Made by a program: the position numbers and the translations under genes. Shown here piece by piece: positions 10,201 through 22,200 of a DNA stretch of 64,000 bases. How positions within the stretch are numbered: the first letter of the stretch is position 1; each line of letters starts with the position of its first letter. The notes beneath the pieces were generated by a model. It was not told the DNA's origin. It did not search any database and saw only the letters and a program-made list of their open reading frames with translations. Origin of the DNA: Breviolum minutum Mf 1.05b.01 (Eukaryota; Sar; Dinophyceae; Suessiales; Symbiodiniaceae); contig DF239418.1 in assembly GCA_000507305.1 (NCBI GenBank), positions 137,769-201,768 on the forward strand, in the 5' to 3' direction.

Positions 10201-13200
10201 TATCTGCGCATGTCTATATGCACACAATGTCAAATGTCACTGAATTATTTCTTTTAATGTATATGAACACTAAAATATACAAGTACATCACTATTTCATG
10301 TATAAACAAATGATCATGAGCGCATCACAGTTTCGTGTTTGTGGTTTGATTCACACTCATACGTTTTTTTGTTCGGGAGGGGCCAAATAAAGCGATTTGC
10401 ATGAGTTAGGGTGCCCAGACTGTATACAGTTAGAACTCCACCAAAACATCAACAAAAACATGGGAAAATCAAGGATGAACTTCCTGGAGCCGAGAAAGTT
10501 TCTCTGCTGAAACCCATCCGGTCCTTCATCACAGCAGCAAGGGATTTTTCCAAAGTTTCGCCCTCTGGCATCTGTAACATCAGCTCTGCAATCTTCATTC
10601 GAAGTTTGTGCTTTGGATCCCCCTGCAGCGTAGGGATATATGCTAAGAGAGGACGAATTGCAGATTGGAGGCAGCAAGAAACTGAATTTATCAAGCAGCA
10701 ATCAGCAGTGATTCAAAACACGAGTGGAACCTCCACTTTCTTCACAGCATCTTGAATCTTCTTCTTGTCTGCAGCACTTAGATCCTGCAAAGTGGTGATC
10801 CATTTCCAGGTCTTCTGAAGTTCAGTGATACTGCTGATCGTTCAGAAATCCCGCACCAGTTGAGGTTTTGGTAGGTACTTCATCTCATTATTTACAGGGT
10901 TTTATGTCCATCCCAGGTGGGTTTTCTCGCCGGATTTCGAAAAACGATCGGTCCGGTGACATGTTCATAATTCTCTCTGGGTCTCCAGGGAGGTGATCTT
11001 GATGGTCCCCAAAGGTGATTCTGTAATCCCCGGAAACCACGGAGGGTTCATGACCCACTGGGCCCACTGGGTTGAGAAACTGCTGAAAAACCTGAGAGGT
11101 CCTTCATAACGGCTGCCAAGTCTTTTGATAGGTCGTCCTCTTTGGAACCTGAAGCGTTTCAGATTTGCGAACAGCTCCATGAAAATTGCAAGCTGACAAT
11201 TTGGAAGGACTGTAGCCACTATTTATACTATAATACATGTGTGGTAAATAAACATATTTAAAATAAATATATATATATATTATGTTATAGGTGCTTGTAT
11301 TCCTGCTGCCGATGGCCATGACCATGATGAGGTGGGCTGAAAGAAAATCACCATACCATGTGACCATGACGCCTTCAGTTTTTGGTTCCAAGGAACGTCC
11401 TAAAAGCTCCACAATCCTCTCTCGTAAGGGAAGTGTGTCCTGGGACGGCCACTTTCAATAGAAACAGCTTCAAAATGCCCAGCAAGAAATGACAATGAAT
11501 ATCTAGATATCATTAATTAATCATACAAACATCTGTGCATATCAATATCAGTAAATATCTGTATACATACATATATATAAATATGTGTACAATATAAATA
11601 GGGACAGATTTGGACTATACATGTGACATTGTGGATTATGCCACAAAATCTTCTCATAGTTGCCTGTAGTGCCACACCAAGTTCACCTTGTTAAATGTCA
11701 GAGATTGGAATCTCAACTAGCTCGGCGGTGAACGCAGGTGTGGCAATTAGCATCCCGTGTGGTCAAAGCCCAATATCCATCAAACTAAAAAATCTAAAAG
11801 TAAGGGAAATTCAGAACACATGACATCAGCCATCACTTCTTTTCGTCACAGGGCAAAGCCCAATTTTTGCAAATGTGCAAACATTGTGAATCATACTTAT
11901 TGATATTGCAAACGCACAAAAACCAGCATGTCATTCATCCGCTACACCACCAGGCCAAAATCATTGACATTTTTTGTCTATATGTGCATATATAAAAAAT
12001 AACATATATAGATTAGATATAAATATTGGAAAAAAAGTGCATATATGTTATATATATATACATATATAAAGTGTCCATGTGAAAGCGCAACTTTATTCTT
12101 ACACCACGCAAGACATGTCGATTTCCTATGCAATAACCTAAACATATTCCAGACATAACTACACACGGCTATACATGGATTGAGAATGTGATACCGCGAG
12201 AGCATCACTTGCTGCTGTCTCCTGTGCTTCCACGGCATCCGCCAATTTGTTCTCAAACTTTCCATCTTCTGCGGCCGAAACCAACAACTCTGCGGCCATC
12301 CCGGCCATGGCTTCCTTCGGTGCTTCAACTGCAAAGGGGGAAGGTCCAGTCAATGAATCAGCTCTGTAGGTAGACATGAATTACCTCAAGTCTCTATGGT
12401 CTCTATAGTCTCTCAATGACTCATGATGATTCTACAAATGATCCAATGATGCTGCAAAAATGATGGAATTTAATGGAATTGGTTGATATGATGTAATCAT
12501 ATAATCAATCGACTTCAAACCCTCTGCAATACTAAACACACCCTTCACCCACCATTCCACACAAGACAGCTCCTGAGATCCGCTTGCTCCCTGCAAGACA
12601 ACTTTGTACATCAAGCATTGGGATGTTTAAAGATCACAAGGGGCAGCAATCAAGGTTGAGGGCAGCAACCAAAATCCCATCATCTAATCATCTACTCAAA
12701 TCCTCTCAGATCCTTGTATGTCAAAGCTGTGGGTCTGTCAGAGTATTCACGTTTCCTTCTAAAATGTGAATACAGTTTTTTCTCCGGGTACTAGAATGAC
12801 AAGCATGACTCTTATACTGAATGAGGGTCCTAAAAGCTGCAAGGCACGACGCACCCAAAAAAGGTTCCCAATGTCTGCACCTCGATGTGTTGAATGGCTT
12901 CCCAAATCTTCTGACGATCAGCTGCGCTGAGATCCTATCGTATCGGACAGATTAGACCGTCATAAATACCACCTTTCACTAAGATTGACGTAGCTACAAA
13001 AGTTTCCGAGTTTCATGCTATTTACCAAGATCCATCCATCCAAAGATATCAAAAAACCTATGGGCAAATTTGCAATGGTCAATTTCGGGGTCGGATTTTT
13101 CGGTCCCGTCCTTGATGGTGCTTTCAATGGCCTGATGCGGTGGAGCAGCCAGCATCAATTCAGCCACCTTGATGCGCAAGGCGTCCTTACCACTTCCAGC

Positions 13201-16200
13201 CTCCAACATCCGGCAAGAATGGGGTTTTCTCCGATGGGTTGATGATTTACCCGAGCACCAAATTAAATGGTTAGAATATATAGTCTGCAACTTTATGGGA
13301 TATGTCTATGGGGGCAAGCATTTGTTTGAAGTTGGAGTCCTAGAATTTCCTGAACAAACAAACCAAACCAAACCAAACCAAATCAAATCTGCTGTTTTGG
13401 AGTCCATGTCTTCACGAAATAAATAGAACGGAGCCTTTTTTTTTGGTTGTTCATTTAAGCTGACTAGGATCGCCGATGTTGTGGCAGGGAGAAAAATGCA
13501 ACATTTAAGGCTGATATTTGTGTAACCTCTCCTGCAAAGCATGCTGGGATCAGGAGTGTGGGACAAGTGTTTCCTTGAGTGCTGAATCTCAAAACACGAG
13601 GAACATACGATGCAACATGCACAAAGGATTTGAGTGTGCAGGTTCCTGCAGGGAAAGTAATAGTAAAACACAGAATTGGAACAACCTGAAGCCAATACGT
13701 CTATTTCCAGGTTGTCTGAATCTCCTTTGACAATTGACTTTAAAAACAATGTGTGTTGGACATTGCACGTAAACATTCATGCCACATACGGCGTCAAGTC
13801 TTGCAAACACACATTTGGAAACATGCAACATAAGTATGATCCATCATCTTGTTGTATGGGCAAACGAGATCTGCCAGAGTCTGAATAGCTTTAGCATAAT
13901 ACTTTAAACAAGAAACATAAATACTAATCTGTACATATTATATCTAAAGTTACTGATAACATGATGAATATATATATATATAATAAATATACAGACACAT
14001 ATTAATTGATGCAAACGTTTTCTGCCACATGTCTCCTGTCTAGGTTTGCGGCCTCCAGGTGTTTAATGGCTTCCTGGATCTTCTTTCGATCATCAGCTGT
14101 CATGCCCTGCGGAGCGATGTTGGGACAATCTCCATTTTGTGGGGCCCGGTACCTTTCAGGAAACTATAGGAAACTAACATATCCCACTTTTGGAAAAGGA
14201 GAATCATGAGAATCATCAACTCAAAAGTGTTTTGAAAGAGAGATATATGTTTGTTTCCAGTACGCAAATTACAGTATCTTACAGTAAATATGTCCTTTTT
14301 TCAAAGAATCAGCAGGGTGAAAAACCAAAGTTACCACTCTTGTGACAAGCAAGCCTCGGTGACTCGGTGAATCCTAGGTACATAGCTTGGTATGTACTGA
14401 ATTCCATCCCAACCGACGCTGTTTTGCAGGATCGAGATCCAACAAAACCAAGGGATCGAGGTCTTAAAAATAGGATTTCATTCAGGGCATATATATATAT
14501 ACGGTATACAGTAAATTCCTGTATCAATAGGCAGTAAATAAACAATATACCAATCTATAGGTATCTACTACTATCCTGCACCACTCTCAGTCCTAAGTTT
14601 CACAGCGACAAATCACCCAGCTCCACTCCTGCATGACGGTGTGCAGGTTTCGTTGCAAATCTGCTTCCGGTGAAGCGCGGAGGAGCTCCAGCACGGTGTA
14701 ACGAAGCTCGGCACGTTCCTCTTTAGCCTTTGGCACGCTGGGAAATTCTGACAGAAAAAAATCCAACTCCAAGAGATTGACAGTTGAAGTACTAAAATAG
14801 TAATGGATAGAAATCAATTTTGAATTCTTATACGTCATACCTGTGCATGGATACTATGCCCTCATAAGTATTGGAGTCTAAGTATCTGTTTAAAAACGTT
14901 TATATAGAGGTTTAAGAAACCTAGGGGATATAAATACGTATTGATATAAATGCACGATACACAGTATATACGCAATGAATGAAACTAAAGAGTTGCTATG
15001 CAAATCCCTTTTTTGTCCTGCAGGGACATGCATTCGAGGTCAAACGTGTCAAAGATATCCATAAAAGCAAATAAGCACATTAGTGGGAATCGGAGCGTCA
15101 ACCAAATCACCCTTGACCCAAGAAACCTCCATAAGACAGCCTGTACACACCTAGCAAGAATCATAAAAAATGATAGTCTGAACCTCCATTGGGCAGCCAG
15201 TGACCACCTAGCATTCTCTAGGAAACTAGTAGTCTGGATCCTTTTTCTAGAACCACCTAGCTATATCTATATCCAATAGTCTAATGGCCTTCATGCTCAA
15301 GACACAAAACAAGCAGTAAATCCCACATTGATATCATTGTAAGCATGACCTTACCATTATATCCAAAGAATGATATATATATATATAAATATAGAGATCA
15401 ATTGGTTTCACACCGAGACATGTCCTGTCGTATGTCCATAGGCTTACCGGACCCACAGCTTGTCCAAGGCATCTTGGATTTTCTTTCGGTCAGCAGCACT
15501 CAGGTCCTTCCGATGTTTCAACAAACGGAGGAGAAGGGAGGAACAAAAAAGAAGCAAACTCAACTGGATTGGATCCTGTTTGTTGGTTTTCAACTATCTT
15601 CAACGACTCAACTCATGTGTTTTTTTGTTGGCATTTTTGTGGTTATTAAGTCTGAGATGATTTAAAAAAGGTAGACAAGTTGACTATATAGCTCTATACC
15701 AATGGAAAAGAGAGATATATATAAATATGTATAATTAAAATGCGTGTATGCATATATAGAGATACACCACGATCACCCACCCTCTTCCATTCGTATTCAA
15801 AGGTCCTTCATTACAGATGCCACCGTCTTTTGCAAATCCTCTGGCGGAACCCGGATAATCATTTCGGCCAGCTGGATGCGCAAGGAATCTTTGCCCCCCT
15901 GTCACAGAACAAAAAGAACATGGTGGGAATCCAACGGTATACCTGAGTTGTAAAAGGATTTACTGTGCATACAACAATTCCAACATAGTATGATGTATCT
16001 GTTTTTTGTCAGCTTCGCTTCAAAAACTAAGCGTAATTCCATAATGTTTGATGCACGACCTTCATTTAATTGTAGTACAAGTACATTCAAACATGTATAC
16101 TAGACTATATGTAATGTATACACAAATCTACTCAACTGCCTCCTATGTAATCTCAAAAATATACGGCAAACATGAACAAATCCATCCATCTATCCATCTC

Positions 16201-19200
16201 GCTACCTCCTAACATCTCATGCAATGGCAGGGTTGGGCCTCAAGTTTCTCAATCGCCTGCACAATTTTCTCCTTATCAGCTTTGCTGACATCCTGAAACT
16301 GTGTCAATGGGAGGTGTTTCCGGCCGCAATGATGGGGGGTTGTCACAGGGGGAAACAAATGGCATAAGTTGCTTCGGTTTAAGCAAGTGCTACCAAATGA
16401 TGATTGCGTGCTAACAACTGTTTTGAACACGTCTTTGCGCCATTGCAAGTTCCTGAAATTTTGCAAAACAACAGTCACAAAATGCTCAGAACCCGGTGAA
16501 TACCTTTATCATTATAGATGGTTCATATCCTCATATCCTTGCTCTGGACCGCTGCAAAAACTGCCTGGTGAAGCCACCCATTCGATGGGGCAGTGCACTT
16601 AATGCAGTTTCTGAATCGTGTGGCATAACCATCTCGCCCTTTTCCGTTATGGACATTTCAAAGGGCATCCATGTCATAATGTAAATGTAATAGTAGTGGA
16701 TATGATGGCACTATGCCGGCATCAAACCGTCTACCTTGCTATCTTGTCAATCCTCACAAGACTTTCCAAGTACGTCCAGCATCCTCCCACCATGAGATTT
16801 ATTTCCAGCATCAGTTTTTATTGCCCTGCAACCAGGTTGGTCCTTCATCACCTTGGCTAAGGCTCCATCAAGGTCCTTTTCCTTGGTTGTGTTGCGTTGA
16901 ATCAATGAAGTCAATGCGATTCAATGCGCAATTGACTCCGCTTCTTCCGGAAATACCCAACTTTTGGGCGTGTTTTTAGGCTTCAAGTTTTTTGGGGTTC
17001 CCAATGCGTCGCATGAATGAAACTACAGCCAGCTAGAATTTATCAATCCATGGACCATTTTGTGCAAAGATGTATCTATCGTTGATCTTTATTTGAAACA
17101 CAATTTGTTACAACTATTTCAACTATTTGGTGAACAAAATGAACAGATTTGAAACAACCAAAAAATATGATTTTCAAAAAAAAACATGGGAAACTTTCCC
17201 AACAAAAATCCTTCCCATCCCAAACAACTTCAAGATCTTCAAGGCTCCGGAGCATCCAACATGAGTTCGGCAACCTTGATGCGCAAGGCATCTTTCGGAT
17301 CATCTGCCTTTTCCAGGTGCAAATTTGGTGATGGTGCAATTTCCATGTGGTGCTTACCCTCCCTAAAAATGGATGCCAGTGGTAAAAATAAAGGTTTAAG
17401 TTGGGATGACTGGACTCCTGGGGATTAGTAGATCCAAGGCAAATAAATCGACCTTCCCAGGTAAATTATGGTAATTGTGGTAGGTTCTGTTAAACTTGGC
17501 ACAACATTTCATTGAAAAAGGTAACATTTAAATTTAAAATTTCCCAGGTGATTTTTCTAGTTGGATGTGAAGATGTATCTAGTTTTTTTTTGTCTTTTTT
17601 GCACCGGGTCTTCGCTTTTTAGTTTGCTGCAGCTGCGCTTTGCCCCAAACGCAGAGAGCAAAAACATGGAACAATTCCAGACCTTGTCATGATTTCCAGA
17701 TCCGGATTATCATCGCAGCTACAGTGCATACATAGTCGTCTGTCCAAGCAATCTGTACAGCTGCTATAACGAATTGAAAGGCAACGTTGTGCATAGTTTT
17801 GCGTTATTGGTACATGCCGTGGATGTGGAATTTGATTGTCCAAACTAGCCTCGAGACTCTCAGCAAATCTTCGATGTGCACATTGATTCCCCGCAAATGG
17901 GCTCAATACAGAGATCACTGAATTTTCTAGGACCAACGGTCTGTGCAACGAGGTATGGCGAGTTGCAGTTTCAGATCTTCTGCACATTGCAATGCACCTG
18001 GATCATGTGCACTTGAAGCACTTGACTTGGTTGACATTGCTCGATTTTGAAAGAAAACAGCACCTGGTTCCATCCATGTAGATGCAGGTGCCAATTCAAT
18101 GGCGAGTTGGCACTGTGGCTCACGGATTTGATGGATTGGATGCTGTGGTGATGATATCTGCAATGTCTTTCTCCTACCCGTGCCATGCGCAAATGTAGCT
18201 ACAGGCTCACTGGTCTCAGTAGGCTCAGGTCCAAGAAGCTCATTGGTCCGTTTCCAAAGGAAGGATGATGGTGGATCACTGCCAGTGGGTTTCTCCAAGA
18301 AGCTGGAAGATGAAATAAGCGGTTGGCGAAGCAACGCAACATCTCGTAATTGATCTTGAAGTTGACCAAAATACCCAAGAAATGATGAGTTTGGAATGTG
18401 TAGCTGGAGGTCCACCAAGCTCTCCAACATCTGTCCTTTCCATTGCCTCTCCCTTTCTCTTGGATATCTGTTCGGTAGCGATGATTTGGAGCCTTCCATG
18501 ATTGCATTCAAAGTCTCAGAAGACTCTCGGGGTGCAAATCTGGGAAAAGCTCCAAAAAGGCCACTTCCCATCCCATGTGCCCTGGCACCAGCACCATAAC
18601 CCGCACCAGAAGCACCTTTTTTGCCTGCAATGTGATGCACTCTTTTGTAGCCCGGTCGGCCTTTTGGCATGGCACTCAGCACACAGGACACACCGGACAC
18701 ACCTAAGGGACCACAGCAAAATAGATTGAACCGTGCAGCTTGAGCCAAACACACATCCATGTCACCAATCTGCACCTGTTTTTCAAATGTATTGCAGCAT
18801 TACAAGCCTTCTATCAGATTTTGTATGTACAAGATCCTACCCATGCAATTCAAAAAAGCACTGGCCCCTGATGACACCTCGATCTTCTCAATGGCGGCCA
18901 TGACCTTCTTCCGATCTGCTGCACTCACGCCCTGCGAGTTGAACCGACCAACAAAAACCACTTTGCCAACTGAAACAGATTCAATCCGCAATATAAATGA
19001 CTCTGGTACAAATGCTGTTGAACAAATGATGACATTTTGATATATTTTGATCATCATCTTTCAAGTCCTATCAAGAGCTGCTGTTTTTTTAAACAACATA
19101 TTTAGCCGAGACTTTCACTGGCTGGTAGTTTTGAACCCCATCTTCTGAGTATTTGGTCAAATTAGTCAATAACATTCTTCACAACAAAAAGATGTGTCTT

Positions 19201-22200
19201 TCAAACGCCAACATGATCACAAATGAATACAAATGATACCAAACCCTTGCCACCCATTGGAATACAATCTTCTGACAATCCTACCCCGGCCCTAATTCTT
19301 GTCTTCAAGTTGGCAACTCGCAAATCTGGATTTACAGCGCGGTGTAATGATGTGTAATGGGTGTACTCTCAACCTACCCGTCCTAAAACATAGCCCCTGA
19401 AACTATATAGACCTTCTCAAAAGTGAAGCAGTAACCATCCTTGTTTCATTAGTTACGTTACTTTCAGGGAGGCTACAGCATAATTTTTGCTTGTTTCCGT
19501 ACCACGGATTTAGGGAATATGATACCCCAAAAACACGATGTAGCAGGCGCCGCCATGTCGGTCCAACGTTGGCGCGCCTGCATCACCTCCGCGGTTTTTC
19601 GACGATGATCCTCCGGAGGCACGGACCCGAAGAGCTTGGTCACCTTCGTTTCCAACTTCTCACTGCCCTGGCGACATAGGAAACAAGGCAGCTTTTTCTA
19701 CATGACGTCATGGTGTATATGCATGTGAAAAAAATATATTTATGTGAGTTGACTGTGTATAACTGAGTATAGGTTCTAACCCACAATTAGACTCACTGTA
19801 GCTACCTTGCAACATCTTGCAACCAAATCGCTGTACCAAAATCAGTTCTCCATTGGCAAATGAAGTCTTCTCAAATCTCTTCGATGTAACCCGTGGTGGT
19901 GGTGGTGCTACTGGTGCTTATGATGGTGCGCAACACCCGTGTACTGACATGAGATCTGGCAAAAGTTTATACAAACTTCAGTGACCTTTGAACATATGTG
20001 ACTTTGAACAACCTAGCGAAGCATGATCAGAAACACAAGCGCAGTGCAGTAATGTAGCCTTGCTAGATCTTCATGTGTAGCATATGTGTAGTATATGCAT
20101 TGCGTATGATACACTACATCGATGTGATTTCACTGTGATTCATCTTGTTGAAATGTTCTTAGGCAAAATCCCAACCATGCTCATCTTACGATCTCATGCC
20201 GGACCACAAATTCACTGACCCGAACAAGCCTTCCCTCCATCCAACAATCATCAAACAAGATGGATGTCAGATTTTCTAAAAAACTCTCTTTGACTGCCAT
20301 CTTTCCTTATGACTTCTATACCTTGCTTCATCCAACACCCTTAGGCTGGACCCATCCTTATTATTGGTGACAGAGCTCAAGATGTTCTCCAGCGTCCCAT
20401 TCCTGGCTTCTTGCGCAAGCAAATGCTAAAAAACGTGCCCACGCAGCATGGGGGAAACTACAACGAAGCACATATTTACAACATGATGGGTGTGATTAAA
20501 CTCTCCCCTGGCCCCTGGCTGGAAAAACACATTTATGTGGACACATATATGCACGATTTTGTTACGGATTCACTATTGGGAGTCCCTGGAATTTGCCGTA
20601 AATTTTTACTGGTTCCAGTTCATTGTTCCAAATTGACTCCTTCTTGCTGGCCTCTTTTCCCCCAAGCACAAGCACCCAACTCCCAGCTCACCCTGGAAAT
20701 GCGACGAGTTACTGCATTGCAGCGACCAAGAGTTGTTGCGCTTCCATTCGAATGATCTCCGATTCCTTATTTTTAGGTGCAATTGCGGCTTTAAAAAAAA
20801 AACACGGTTTCTTATAGAGGGATCTCATTTCATCGAAAGAATTTCAGTAGGAATAACAAGGAGACCTGAAGTTATACGGATTCCTGAGCACCCAGTTGAA
20901 GATAACAAGAATGCAATTAGGATCAATTAAAACGTGTCCCTCCCACGATCTTATGTATAAGTCTGCTTCGGAACCAGGTGAATGCTGCCAACCGCTGGTC
21001 AAAAATATACAATTGTACAATGCCCCTGGTTGACATATGTTCAGATCACCATTCTTGGATTTAGATTCGATGTAGCACAGTGTACACCCCCGAAGATTAA
21101 CATAGAACCTGAAAATGAAGGTTTGGAAGATGATTTTCCTCTTCCAGGGGTGTCTTGTCGATGGACCCAAAAAAAACATCTGCACGTTACAAACGTGCCA
21201 TAATGCATCAGCATCCAAGAGGCATCTGCATTCTGGTAAGACCTCAGGCAGTCTGACAGGGAATCGGGCTTTTCAAAAGTGAAATTGAATACACCCCTGA
21301 AAATTAACATGGAACCCCCAAAATTGGTGGTTTGTAGATGTTTCTCCTTTTTCTAAAAGTGCATTTTTCAGGTTCCATGTTAGTTTTCGGGGGAGTAGAC
21401 CAATACCCAATTATCACCGGCAGTTGGCTCATCATTGATCAACATATCACCTCTGACAAGCAAACCTTTTCTCTTGTCCCTGCCAAAGTTATATATCTGT
21501 CAGAAAATTGGCCTCAAAATACAAACCCCAAAAATACAAACCTCTAGTTGGGATTTGGCAGCTTCGCTGGATAATGCGCTTTGCACTTGATTTTTGGATT
21601 CTTGCCACATCCCCTCCTCCTGATATCCCAATTTAACCAAGCAGAAATGACCTAAATAGCACCCGAGAAACGCTTGCTCTGAACCTCCAGCTGCTTCTTG
21701 GCGCAAGCTCTCCAAGTATTGCTCCTGCTTCAGGCACTTGTAGGACATTAAATCTTGGTAAATCTTAGGCCACGGACTTATCTGGCAAGTGTAGGGGCCC
21801 TAAAAGGGGAAGAAATCGGCCTTATACCTTCCAAGCTTCACCAGCATCGTTCCAAGCCTCAAATTGGCCTTGATATCCCTACAACTCGAGCCGTTGAAAC
21901 TCGTCTCCCAGTGTCCTTGCCCATGGATCCGATGCCTTCCTGGCGGTGCTGATGGGATGATATCCAGCCTCCAGCCTACCCACCCAACTTGTGATCTACT
22001 GCAACAAGTGTTGGATGACAGTTTTATAGCAGCTGATGTATATCTACAGCATATATCGAATGAATCCGTCTTTGTATATCTGTATTTAGCGAGTTGGACC
22101 ATGGTTTGTTTCTTGAAAAAAAAACCTCTTGCCCATCATTGTCTCACTACCAACGTCAAATGATAACCACCAAAGAACACCCAGCGCACCTGCATTACAG

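Larger units (their letters stand above)
17583..18750 (-). pseudogene. Retroposed processed gene with spliced-leader relict
   Basis: An intronless reading frame nested in the intron between exons A9 and B9. At 18739-18749 the minus strand reads TTTGGCTCAAG, the last 11 bases of the dinoflagellate spliced leader. The likely start 'MPKGRPGYKRVHHIAGKK' is at 18670 and stays open to 17927. A second frame, shifted by one base, runs on to a stop at 17619. It ends in a Cys-rich stretch ('CTDCLDRRLCMHCSCDD'), so one frameshift or a misread base is implied. An A-rich tract follows the stop on the minus strand (17583-17600). Leader relict, no introns and A-tail together mark retroposition of a spliced mRNA. 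The protein is not recognised: a basic Gly-rich N-terminus, then a Ser/Pro-rich middle. Confidence 0.7.

Noticed and set aside
13306..13776. 156-codon minus-strand ORF
   Set aside because: Composition is low-complexity (runs of CCAAA repeats at 13360) with no splice-site or motif support.
19110..19170. Possible family-4 element (CTGGCTGGTAGTTTTGAACC)
   Set aside because: Only the left end and GGTCAAATTAGTC match; no right end, so not listed as an element.
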